DNA of 64,000 nucleotides from an uncultured Alistipes sp. (GTDB lineage: Bacteria > Bacteroidota > Bacteroidia > Bacteroidales > Rikenellaceae): contig CAJMKE010000003.1 in assembly GCA_905213895.1 (NCBI GenBank), forward strand, positions 1-64,000, in the 5' to 3' direction. Positions 26,987 through 33,728 of the stretch are shown piece after piece (positions within the stretch are counted from its first letter, which is position 1; each line of letters opens with the position of its first letter). The notes under the pieces were generated by a model. It saw only the letters and a program-made list of their open reading frames with translations, made no database searches and was not told where the DNA came from. The translations under genes and the position numbers were made by a program.

Positions 26987-27014
26987 CCCCGCCGAGGACG
27001 GTTTCTCGGCGGGG
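26987..27014 (-). terminator. Hairpin between the 27031 and 26758 genes
   Basis: Perfect arms CCCCGCCGAG/CTCGGCGGGG with an 8-nt loop. On the minus strand it follows the 27031 gene; no T-run follows, so it may act as an attenuator or a transcript-stabilising end. Confidence 0.5.
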
Positions 27015-27030
27015 TCCGTTTCTCGTTTCG

Positions 27031-27249
27031 TCAATCGGTCGTCTCTTCCGATTCCCAACGCTCAGCGAGCAATGTAAGGATCCGGTTGTTGATGTCGTGA
27101 TTCGCATTCGATAATTCGCCGTAGCGGTTGCCGGCACGTCTGTTTTCGTCGGCAAGGCGTTGCATCTCCTTGCGGTTCTTTTCGAATTCGATCTCCAGTC
27201 GGTCGAGTTCGGCGTCGATCTCCGTTCTTTTTCGATTCGCTGTATTCAT
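27031..27249 (-). CDS. Small coiled-coil protein
   Basis: 72 aa from the ATG at 27249, chosen because it lies about 45 bp after promoter cassette copy 2; an upstream in-frame ATG would fall inside the promoter. The whole protein is a charged coiled coil (IDAELDRLEIEFEKNRKEMQ). Function unknown. Confidence 0.6.
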   Translation of the reverse strand: MNTANRKRTEIDAELDRLEIEFEKNRKEMQRLADENRRAGNRYGELSNANHDINNRILTLLAERWESEETTD

Positions 27250-27293
27250 AATCGAGTCGTTTAATAGATTGTAGTTCAATTGTTTATTGCACT

Positions 27294-27325
27294 GCAAACA
27301 TAACATCATTATTCGGAACGCGCAA
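27294..27325 (-). promoter_or_regulatory. Promoter cassette copy 2
   Basis: TTG (27323-27325), 20 bp, TATGTTTG on the minus strand. The core matches copy 1 at all but a few positions; the upstream part has diverged. It drives the 27031 gene. Confidence 0.78.
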
Positions 27326-27441
27326 GTTTATCTGCAACTTAATTCAAAGAATATCAACTATTTATCAAGCATTTTCCATATGGTAAATATACAGGCTGCC
27401 GAAGATTCGTTGCAGAAACAATGTCCCGCCTTTGAACGGAA

Positions 27442-27472
27442 ACCGGAGCCGTACACGATGTACGGCTCCGGT
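27442..27472. terminator. Hairpin terminator after the 27560 gene
   Basis: Perfect 13-bp arms ACCGGAGCCGTAC/GTACGGCTCCGGT with a 5-nt loop, followed on the plus side by GCAATAAACAACTGA (27474-27488). It resembles the hairpin at 26173 in both stem and tail. A second hairpin, GCCTCC/GGAGGC, lies close by near 27507-27523. The gap 27310-27559 holds these elements and cassette copy 2, with no gene. Confidence 0.65.
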
Positions 27473-27559
27473 CGCAATAAACAACTGAATGGACGAAACG
27501 AGGGGAAGCCTCCCGTCGGAGGCTCGGAGCATTCGCTCCTTACGATCGGAAGTCGGTTA

Positions 27560-27892
27560 CTAATCGACCGCCAGGTATTCCCATTTGCCGTCCCGATAGA
27601 GATATTTGTAACATATATCCTCCTCGATTTCTCGTTCGTAGGCGGCAACCGATTTATAAATCCGAGGCTCGGTATCGTACCGTTCATTCGATTTCTCGAA
27701 CCGGCACTCTTCGAGACGTGCCTCCACATCGATTATGTTGCCTCGTTCGACCAGTGCCATTGCCGATTCCAATGTATTGTAGTGTGCTGACAACGTTTCG
27801 CCCAACGTATCGGGATGTCCGTCCCGCCATATATGGACGCTTTTGATTTTTCCGTCGTAAAGTCTTACTCCGACTCTTGCTCTTGTACTCAT
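27560..27892 (-). CDS. Small phage protein of the MSTR-type family
   Basis: 110 aa. The start MSTRARVGVRLYDGKIKSVH, then WRDGHPDTLGETLSAHY, matches a widespread phage protein family (usually MSTRSxIGI...HWDGYPxGVGxTL) of unknown function. The N-terminal half is probably a beta sheet that binds a ligand or partner, the C-terminal half is helical. It lies alone behind cassette copy 3. Confidence 0.68.
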   Translation of the reverse strand: MSTRARVGVRLYDGKIKSVHIWRDGHPDTLGETLSAHYNTLESAMALVERGNIIDVEARLEECRFEKSNERYDTEPRIYKSVAAYEREIEEDICYKYLYRDGKWEYLAVD

Positions 27893-27923
27893 AATACGCT
27901 CTATATTAGTCGTTTATTGCACT

Positions 27924-27955
27924 GCAAAGATGGCATCATAATTCGGAACACGCAA
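27924..27955 (-). promoter_or_regulatory. Promoter cassette copy 3 (variant -7)
   Basis: The -33 side is the same as in the other copies (TTGCGTGTTCCGAA). The -7 element reads CATCTTTG instead of TATGTTTG, so this copy may be weaker. It drives the 27560 gene. Confidence 0.7.
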
Positions 27956-28000
27956 GTTTTCCAGCAAGTATTATTGCACTTATTTTCAATGTTTTACACG

Positions 28001-28216
28001 TTACCGAAGTACATCGCACACCTGTCGCAATGCCTCGCGTTCATCGCCATCGAGCGAGCAGACGAAATCGTCGTTGCTGTAATAGTTGCCATCCTCGTCC
28101 TGCTCGTCGAAGCAACGCTCGTTGGCGGTAGTAAGCACGGCAGCAAGGGCGCGATATTGAGTTGCGGTAATACCCGTAATCGTATAGGTTCCGGTTTTCG
28201 TTCGGCGGAATTTCAT
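28001..28216 (-). CDS. Small protein of unknown function
   Basis: 71 aa, not recognised. MKFRRTKTGTYTITGITATQ is followed by a helix and an acidic stretch (DEQDEDGNYYSNDD) and a C-terminal helix. It lies 53 bp after the 28270 gene on the same strand with a hairpin between them, and lacks its own cassette. Probably the second gene of the copy 4 transcript. Confidence 0.58.
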   Translation of the reverse strand: MKFRRTKTGTYTITGITATQYRALAAVLTTANERCFDEQDEDGNYYSNDDFVCSLDGDEREALRQVCDVLR

Positions 28217-28232
28217 CGTAGTATCGTTTTAT

Positions 28233-28260
28233 GCGCACCCTGCCTTTCGGCAAGGTGCGC
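28233..28260 (-). terminator. Hairpin between the 28270 and 28001 genes
   Basis: GCGCACC...GGTGCGC with an inner TGCC/GGCA stem. No T-run follows it, so it may modulate rather than end transcription. Confidence 0.45.
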
Positions 28261-28269
28261 GGTTATCGG

Positions 28270-28692
28270 TTACTCGATAGGAAAAACTTCCTGCCATCCG
28301 ACTCTCGATACGCAACCGGATCGGTCTACCCGTCGGATGATATAGGGAATACTGCTGCAGTCCTTTACATTGTCCACGAACTCGTAAACCACGCAGTCGC
28401 CTTGCAGCCGGAAGCGTTGTCCCGCCGATAGTTTATCGATCCGAGTAGCCGGCTTCAGATATTCGGATAAGCGTCCCGTGTTGCAGATCTTCTTCCAGCG
28501 GATCTTATTCGACTGCGGGTCCATCTCGACTTCGACGATCAATTCGTCTCCGTAGTCGTCTTCGGTGGTAAGCCACACCTTGACTGGTCCGTCCGCCGGA
28601 GCGAGGCTTTTAACCGTTACCTCCGAAAATACGTAATCGCTCTGCTGCCGCATATAGTTCGACGCGATCTGTTTTGCTTGTGCACTTGTCAT
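28270..28692 (-). CDS. Unknown protein under promoter cassette 4
   Basis: 140 aa from the ATG at 28692, about 45 bp after the promoter; an in-frame upstream extension would run through the promoter and is rejected. A helical start (TSAQAKQIASNYMRQQSDYV) leads to two beta-rich halves (VKVWLTTEDDYGDELIVEVE; QRFRLQGDCVVYEFVDNVKD). No family recognised. Possibly an immunity-type or anti-defence protein, judged only by position and size. Confidence 0.6.
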   Translation of the reverse strand: MTSAQAKQIASNYMRQQSDYVFSEVTVKSLAPADGPVKVWLTTEDDYGDELIVEVEMDPQSNKIRWKKICNTGRLSEYLKPATRIDKLSAGQRFRLQGDCVVYEFVDNVKDCSSIPYIIRRVDRSGCVSRVGWQEVFPIE

Positions 28693-28736
28693 GTTCGAGT
28701 GTTTTAACCGTTTATTATTCAGTTGTTTATCGTACT

Positions 28737-28768
28737 GCAAACATAACATCGTTATTCGGAACACGCAA
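28737..28768 (-). promoter_or_regulatory. Promoter cassette copy 4
   Basis: TTG (28766-28768), 20 bp, TATGTTTG on the minus strand. Nearly identical to copy 1, including the upstream stretch AAATACGATAATAGTCGCC. It starts only a few bases after the stop of the PAPS-reductase-like gene. Confidence 0.8.
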
Positions 28769-28806
28769 GTTATCAGGCGACTATTATCGTATTTATTTTC
28801 AGTTAT

Positions 28807-29583
28807 TTAGAATAGCATAGGAGCGTGTTCGAAGAGATCCATCCGCCGTTCGACCTCCTCGAAAGTCTGCCCGTATTTGAAGCCTTCGGATGACTTATTT
28901 TCGACCTTCGAAAGCAGTTGCAGTTCGCTCCACAATTCAGGATGGCGACGGCGCAGTTCGGCGAAGACCGGTATGCGGCAGTTGGGGCAGAACCAGCAAC
29001 CGCCCCGATGCGAGGTTCGGTAGAGAGGCGACAGCAGACCGTACTCTTCGCACTTGCGGCGGGCGTCCGCCTCGGTGTACCCGTACTTGGCGAGCAGACT
29101 CGTTTTACGGATATATCCTTTGTCCTGCATTCGTGCGAGGCGTCTCGGTTCGTCGGCCGCGATGCCGACGTACTGCACGATGCCACGCTCTCGGTAACGG
29201 GCGTAATAGCGATGTATGGGCCGGATTTTGAGGTCGCGGTTGGCGCAGCACTTGCCGCCGATGAGCCAGCCGCGCAGCATACCCTTATGCGTACCGCTCC
29301 CTATGACCGTATGGAATAACGTAAGATAGTCTTTCTCCGAACGAACGACATCGACCCGTACGCCCAAGGCAGCAAGACGTGGAATCGCCGTCGAGTAGAT
29401 CCACTCGATGTGTTCGGGTATCTCGCCGCTGATATTGCGTCGGTGATCGAACATCACCTCCGAGAAGACGGCTGCATCGAGCGGCTCGCCGTGCTCGAGG
29501 GCAAGGAGGATCGTAGCGATCGAATCCTTGCCGAATGAACACGAAGCGATATAGGCGGGGTTATCATAAGCAAATGTGTCCAC
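28807..29583 (-). CDS. PAPS reductase-like PP-loop protein
   Basis: 258 aa. The N-terminal AYIASCSFGKDSIATILLA carries the PP-loop SFGKDS used by PAPS reductases and ATP pyrophosphatases. A central region has SGTHKGMLRGWLIGGKCC and VQYVGIAADE, and the C-terminal part a cysteine motif GGCWFCPNC. Phage members of this family are not normal sulfate-assimilation enzymes; some relatives (DndC) act in DNA phosphorothioation. GTG at 29583 is chosen as the start because it is the first start codon in frame after the dam stop, 7 bp away. A long in-frame extension inside dam is a shadow. Likely role: DNA or tRNA modification, unproved. Confidence 0.75.
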   Translation of the reverse strand: MDTFAYDNPAYIASCSFGKDSIATILLALEHGEPLDAAVFSEVMFDHRRNISGEIPEHIEWIYSTAIPRLAALGVRVDVVRSEKDYLTLFHTVIGSGTHKGMLRGWLIGGKCCANRDLKIRPIHRYYARYRERGIVQYVGIAADEPRRLARMQDKGYIRKTSLLAKYGYTEADARRKCEEYGLLSPLYRTSHRGGCWFCPNCRIPVFAELRRRHPELWSELQLLSKVENKSSEGFKYGQTFEEVERRMDLFEHAPMLF

Positions 29584-29590
29584 GTCGGTA

Positions 29591-30373
29591 TCAGTAATTC
29601 GTCGTAATCCACTCCTCCTGCCGGCGGCGGGAGACTTTCGAGGCGGTGATGGTGCGGTCGAGCCGATGGATCGTCCAGCCGTGCTGGGCGGCGAGGCGTT
29701 CGATCTTCTCGTGCGGAAACATCGTGAGCATGAACTTCCCTTCGACCGTCGCGAGCGTGTCGAGCAGCCGCGAAAAATCCTCCTCGTCGAACGTGCCGTT
29801 GTAATGCCCGCAATCGCTGCCGACATAGGGCGGATCGACGAAGTGGAACGCTTCGGGACAGTCGTAGCGACGGATGACATCGATGCCGTCCTCGCACTCG
29901 ACCGTAACGCGGCCGAGGCGGCTGCACAACTCCTCCGTGAAGGCCTCTTTCGCATTGCGGAGTTTCAGCGTCGTTGTGCCGCTGCGGTCGTAGCCGAACG
30001 TCCCGTTGATCATCGAGGCGAAGCCCAACTTCGTGCATACCCACACCGCCCAAGCCCGCTCGACGGGTGTGAAAAACGACGGATGCTCGTTGATATGCCG
30101 TGCGTGCGCGTGTATCTCGCGGCTGTGGAGCGTCGCATCGATCATCGCCTTGAGTGCCGCATACTGCGTTTGCGCCACACGGTAGAAGTTCACCAATTCG
30201 GTGTTCGTGTCGTTGATGACCTCGCACTGCGCGGGCGGCTTGGCGAAGAGCACGGCGCAGCCGCCGCAGAAGGCTTCCGTGTAAAGCGTATGTTCTGGAA
30301 TCAGCGGCAGGATATGCTTCAGAAGCATTTGCTTGCCGCCATAGTATGAAATCGGAGTTTTCAATCTGGCCAT
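29591..30373 (-). CDS. dam: DNA adenine methyltransferase (Dam/D12 class)
   Basis: 260 aa N6-adenine methyltransferase of the D12 class. The N-terminus TPISYYGGKQMLLKHI is typical, followed by the SAM motif EAFCGGCAVLF and the catalytic DPPY (about residue 190). No restriction enzyme gene is near, so it is an orphan phage methylase, likely to protect phage DNA from host restriction. Target site cannot be read from the sequence. It precedes the PP-loop gene and follows the spanin candidate by 10 bp in the same transcription direction. Confidence 0.9.
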   Translation of the reverse strand: MARLKTPISYYGGKQMLLKHILPLIPEHTLYTEAFCGGCAVLFAKPPAQCEVINDTNTELVNFYRVAQTQYAALKAMIDATLHSREIHAHARHINEHPSFFTPVERAWAVWVCTKLGFASMINGTFGYDRSGTTTLKLRNAKEAFTEELCSRLGRVTVECEDGIDVIRRYDCPEAFHFVDPPYVGSDCGHYNGTFDEEDFSRLLDTLATVEGKFMLTMFPHEKIERLAAQHGWTIHRLDRTITASKVSRRRQEEWITTNY

Positions 30374-30383
30374 AAGGGTTCGG

Positions 30384-30893
30384 TTATCGGAGTTTGAGGA
30401 ATAAGAGCAGCAGAAGCGTCAGTGCGACGAGCGCCGTCGCCCACTTGAGCCACGCGACACCGGAGGATGGTTGCTCGTCGGTCTGCTCCTGCACGTCGTT
30501 GCGGGCTGCCGTGTTGATGCGGCTATGCGAAATGCTGTCGGTAAGGATCATGCGGTCGTTCTGCATCGACACCTCGGTATAAGAGATGCGCTTGACCGGC
30601 TGCCGGGAAACACTCGCCGCCGGAATCTTCGGAGGCGGAAGAACGGCACGGAGCGTATCGGTCGGATTCGGAAATCGATCATCGCTCGGTTCCGGATATT
30701 CCGCCGGCGGATAAAACTCCACGACGGTCCGGCGGAGCGTTCCGATCTGCCGCTCGAACTCCTGCCGGAACAGCATCGTAAGAGTCGAGTCGGTGATAGC
30801 GAGCGTCTCGTGCCGCTCGGATCGCGTGCTTCGGAGCGGAGAGCAGCCGGCAGCGGCGATCGTCAGGAAAATCAGGGTTATTTTCGGATACAT
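30384..30893 (-). CDS. Candidate unimolecular spanin (lipoprotein with C-terminal membrane helix)
   Basis: 169 aa from the ATG at 30893. Residues 1-17 (MYPKITLIFLTIAAAGC) are a lipoprotein signal with cysteine at about 17. The linker is rich in proline and charge. The last 20 or so residues form a membrane helix (WATALVALTLLLLLFLKLR). A lipid-anchored N-terminus and an inner-membrane C-terminus in one chain is the layout of u-spanins such as T1 gp11, which fuse the two membranes at lysis. It overlaps the end of the tail chaperone frame by 16 bp. An anchored accessory lipoprotein is the alternative. Confidence 0.65.
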   Translation of the reverse strand: MYPKITLIFLTIAAAGCSPLRSTRSERHETLAITDSTLTMLFRQEFERQIGTLRRTVVEFYPPAEYPEPSDDRFPNPTDTLRAVLPPPKIPAASVSRQPVKRISYTEVSMQNDRMILTDSISHSRINTAARNDVQEQTDEQPSSGVAWLKWATALVALTLLLLLFLKLR

Positions 30894-31557
30894 CGTTTCA
30901 TTTCTTCGATTCGTTCCATGCGTTCCTGCATGGTCGGTTCTTGTTTTGCGGGAGTCGTCGTCTCCCACGGCAGCGGGAACATTTCGGTCATCGGGCGGCG
31001 GTCTTTGCGGTCGAGTCGGATGCAGGTCGCAACCCATACCGCCCACCGCTCGCGCTCCCATGCCTGCCGCTGCCTATCGCCCTCGCGTTTCGCCCAGCCG
31101 AGCCATGCATAGATGAACTCTGCGGGCGTCAGCCGTTCGAAGGCCTCGGGCGCCAGTCCCATCTGCCCGACGGCGATGGCGAACCACCGCTCGTAGGTTA
31201 CCGTTTGCGGCTCCCCTTCGTCGGGCGTTTCCCGTTTTTTGAGAGATCGCCCAACTTATCCGTCAGCGGCGCGATGCTCTCGACGAAGAGTTCCGAGACG
31301 GCGAGGATGAGCGACGGCTCCTCGTCGAAGATGTCCCACACCTCGTCTTCGGTGTAGCGGCGGTCGCTGCCGGCACGCCGTGCGCCCTCGTTGAGTCCCG
31401 TAGCGGTCAGCGCGACGATGCTGTCCAACGATCCGAGGGCATCGGTCGAAGCGACCGTTTGCCCGAACTCCGCACCGCGTTGCTTGACGAACTCGTCGAT
31501 GGCGCGCAATCCGAAATGGATCGGGTGCGGCGTACCTTGAATGATGATCTCTTTCAT
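30878..31557 (-). CDS. Tail assembly chaperone GT (frameshift product)
   Basis: A -1 ribosomal shift at A-AAA-AAC (31240 to 31234) joins the first 108 codons of the 31198 gene to a second frame ending at 30878, giving about 226 aa. The second part reads YERWFAIAVGQMGLAPEAFE then LTPAEFIYAWLGWAKREG, a typical C-terminal chaperone segment (T domain). The frame is open without stop from the slip site to 30878. This G/GT arrangement is the rule in lambda and many siphoviruses, where GT binds the tape measure. The second frame has a later ATG at 31162, but the conserved part starts upstream of it, which supports the shift. Confidence 0.85.
31198..31557 (-). CDS. Tail assembly chaperone G
   Basis: 119 aa, the unshifted product that ends 11 codons after the slip site. 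Contents: MKEIIIQGTPHPIHFGLRAI at the start, a helical middle (DSIVALTATGLNEGARRAG) and a lysine/arginine-rich tail. Position directly after the tail tube gene and before the frameshift extension is that of lambda G-type chaperones. Confidence 0.8.
   Translation of the reverse strand: MKEIIIQGTPHPIHFGLRAIDEFVKQRGAEFGQTVASTDALGSLDSIVALTATGLNEGARRAGSDRRYTEDEVWDIFDEEPSLILAVSELFVESIAPLTDKLGDLSKNGKRPTKGSRKR
31234..31240 (-). promoter_or_regulatory. Slippery site for -1 frameshift
   Basis: On the minus strand the gene G codons TCA-AAA-AAC contain the heptamer A-AAA-AAC in the right phase for -1 slippage. The shifted reading enters the conserved chaperone T frame at once (codons CGG-GAA-ACG). Confidence 0.85.
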
Positions 31558-31562
31558 AGCGG

Positions 31563-32003
31563 TCAGGATTCAGGTTTGTCTACCGGCGTCAGGTTGCCGC
31601 TGCCGGTAAGCGAATAACTGTAAGAGGCGTTGTCGCCCGCAGGCGTCGAGAGCGAGAAGGTCGTGATGTAGGCTTTGCCCGTGTACATCTTTGCGAGTCC
31701 CGTGAGCGGCGACTTGACGACCACCGCGACGAGTTTTTTCCTAAGTACCAGGTCGAGGACCTCCTCGGCGGTATGGCTGTTCTCGATCGAATCGTCGACG
31801 ACCACCAGCCCGTCGCCGTCCACCGACCACGAGACATCGCCCGGCCACTTCTCCTTGCCGTCGGTATCCTTCGTGCGCAGCTCCTTCATCTCCAAGTCCA
31901 CCTTCAGCGTGTGCGTCGTGGCGTGGAGCGTCGTCTTATCGTCCACCAAGAGGATGATGTCCTCGCCTTGGACGACCTGTTTGTTTCCGTAAGTTTCAGG
32001 CAT
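31563..32003 (-). CDS. Major tail tube protein
   Basis: 146 aa. The start YGNKQVVQGEDIILLVDDKT, then TKDTDGKEKWPGDVSWSV and the final YSYSLTGSGNLTPV, match the TP901-1-type major tail proteins of siphoviruses. The mixed beta sandwich hexamerises to form the tube. It lies between tail completion and chaperone genes, as in HK97-like phages. Confidence 0.85.
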   Translation of the reverse strand: MPETYGNKQVVQGEDIILLVDDKTTLHATTHTLKVDLEMKELRTKDTDGKEKWPGDVSWSVDGDGLVVVDDSIENSHTAEEVLDLVLRKKLVAVVVKSPLTGLAKMYTGKAYITTFSLSTPAGDNASYSYSLTGSGNLTPVDKPES

Positions 32004-32020
32004 AAGTTATCGTTTTGTCG

Positions 32021-32377
32021 TTATATGATTCTGAATGATATCGTCGCGCCGTGCAGATCGTAGTCCGCGTAGTATTCCGTCGCAGAGGAGACGAAACGGC
32101 TGCGTTTGCCGTCGAATTCCGCTCCCTCCAAGGCGGCGATTGCCCGACGCTTGAGACGTTCCGTGCCGGAGAACTTACTGTCGTAGACCGCGACCTCGAA
32201 CATCGTCCGATAGCCGGCGATGCCGTGCAGCGTCCTTACGGGCGTCTCCTCCGGTACGGAAAATGCGGCGAAAGGCGCAGGCGTCCGGGCATCGACCGCA
32301 CCGGCTTGGATCCTATCCGCCAATTCGGGAATCTCACGCTCCAAAAGCGCGATCAGCTGCTTCTTGAAATCCGTCAT
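32021..32377 (-). CDS. Tail completion protein (DUF3168/gp17-like)
   Basis: 118 aa. A helical start (LIALLEREIPELADRI) is followed by beta strands (PFAAFSV, YRTMFEVAVYD). Position between the gp10-like protein and the tail tube matches head-tail or tail terminator proteins of the DUF3168 family. It overlaps the preceding gene by 4 bp (ATGA). Confidence 0.72.
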   Translation of the reverse strand: MTDFKKQLIALLEREIPELADRIQAGAVDARTPAPFAAFSVPEETPVRTLHGIAGYRTMFEVAVYDSKFSGTERLKRRAIAALEGAEFDGKRSRFVSSATEYYADYDLHGATISFRII

Positions 32378-32898
32378 TTCGATACCGGTGCGAAGTTTTT
32401 ATTCACGAACTTCTCGACCGCCGCGGCCAACTCGTCGCCGAAGATCGCCGCCGTGCGCTCGGAGTTCTCCGTATAAGCCTGCTCCAGATAAGGCGTCGGC
32501 CGGACACCCTTTACGCTGCGGACGAAGACCTTTTTGCCCTGCGCATCGTCAAATACCAACAGTTTGCCCTTTTTCGAGGTGCGCGGATTGACAGTCCCCT
32601 CGTGGATGAACTTGCCGTAGTATTCATTCACGGCGCCTTTCTTCTTCGTGCGTTCGAAGACCGGCTTCACGGCGATGGCCACCTCCGACTTCGAAGCGTT
32701 GCGGTCCTTGTAGCGCACCGTGCGCAACTGCTTCTTCAGTTTGCCCGTGCGGACAGGGACCTTGCTCCGTGCCGATTGCAACATCGGTTTTGCAGAGGCG
32801 CGCAGAGCCGCAAGCAACATCCGCTTCTGCATCGCGTTCGGCAGCTCGTCCAGAATCCGCTTGGCTTCGGCATAACCTTCAACCTCGATCGTCAGCAT
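32374..32898 (-). CDS. HK97 gp10-like head-tail/tail protein
   Basis: 174 aa. Contains SARSKVPVRTGKLKKQLRTV and GKFIHEGTVNPRTSKKG, motifs of the HK97 gp10 family (minor tail or tail-terminator associated). A lysine-rich middle and C-terminal helices follow. It overlaps both neighbours (4 bp and 20 bp). Confidence 0.83.
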   Translation of the reverse strand: MLTIEVEGYAEAKRILDELPNAMQKRMLLAALRASAKPMLQSARSKVPVRTGKLKKQLRTVRYKDRNASKSEVAIAVKPVFERTKKKGAVNEYYGKFIHEGTVNPRTSKKGKLLVFDDAQGKKVFVRSVKGVRPTPYLEQAYTENSERTAAIFGDELAAAVEKFVNKNFAPVSK

Positions 32899-33196
32899 CG
32901 CTCTTCCTGCATTTGAGGTGCAGGCGCCAGTGGCGCCCCTCCTCGTGGATCGAAATTATCTTCCGCAAGAACCCCTCGTCACGAACGACCATATCGGCAC
33001 GCAGGTCGGGTTGCCAACGGATCGTATAGACCGTTTCGTTCTCGTGGACGATGCGCCCGGCGTAGAGGTTCTCCCGACCGCCGTTCTCAGTACGCTGGGC
33101 GTAGCAGACGGCGACGCGCCGGAGCGATTTCGTGAGGTCGTTGTACTCGTCCCGCTCTTCGGTGTATTCGAGGATTTCGATTCGCGTGTCAAACAT
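32879..33196 (-). CDS. Head closure protein (SPP1 gp16-like)
   Basis: 105 aa. TRIEILEYTEERDEYNDLTK is the usual start of phage head-tail adaptors, followed by beta strands (ETVYTIRWQ, LRKIISIHEE). It forms the stopper between connector and tail. It overlaps the gp6-like gene by 8 bp. Confidence 0.78.
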   Translation of the reverse strand: MFDTRIEILEYTEERDEYNDLTKSLRRVAVCYAQRTENGGRENLYAGRIVHENETVYTIRWQPDLRADMVVRDEGFLRKIISIHEEGRHWRLHLKCRKSDADDRG

Positions 33197-33725
33197 CGCC
33201 GTAAGGGGTTACCCGCCACGGAAGCAGGAGTTTCTCGGCCGTGAGCGACAGCTCCGAGACGGAACGGCCGACGAGGTTGTCCGATTCGTTGTCGTAGAGC
33301 GTACCCAAGATCAACAGAATAGCCGCCTTGATTGCAGGAGGTATATTATCGCGATCGTAGCCGACAACGGCCGTAACCGTCGCAGTCTGTCCGACGTACT
33401 GCGGTTCGGCAATCAGCATCGGGTCGTAGTCGTCCTTCAAGAGCGTGTAGTCGGATTCGGGAACGATGGTTCGAGAGACGGAGAGCCGCTCGATGCACGT
33501 CGTAGGGACGGGCAGGCGGACGATGGGAGCGTCGGAAGGGATCGGTACGTCGAACCGTACCCTCTTCTCCCGAATGATCCGTCCGGTCATATCCTCTGCC
33601 ACGGCAACGGCCATGTCGAGTTTTGCAGCGATCAAAGTATCGTCATGGGCGGCGCTGCCTACCCGCAGGTGCTGCTTGGCGAGTTCCAGCGCGATCGGCG
33701 GCTCCCGCATCTCGATTACCGTCAT
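33189..33725 (-). CDS. Head-tail connector (gp6-like)
   Basis: 178 aa. EPPIALELAKQHLRVGSAAH then LIAAKLDMAVAVAEDMTGR and the C-terminal AAILLILGTLYDNE are the pattern of HK97 gp6/SPP1 gp15 connector proteins, an all-helical ring under the portal. It follows the capsid gene by 3 bp. Confidence 0.85.
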   Translation of the reverse strand: MTVIEMREPPIALELAKQHLRVGSAAHDDTLIAAKLDMAVAVAEDMTGRIIREKRVRFDVPIPSDAPIVRLPVPTTCIERLSVSRTIVPESDYTLLKDDYDPMLIAEPQYVGQTATVTAVVGYDRDNIPPAIKAAILLILGTLYDNESDNLVGRSVSELSLTAEKLLLPWRVTPYGDV

Positions 33726-33728
33726 TCC

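Noticed and set aside
28807..29955. 382-codon version of the PAPS-reductase-like protein
   Set aside because: The first 120 or so residues are arginine/serine-rich and lie antiphase within dam; the conserved protein starts near 29583.
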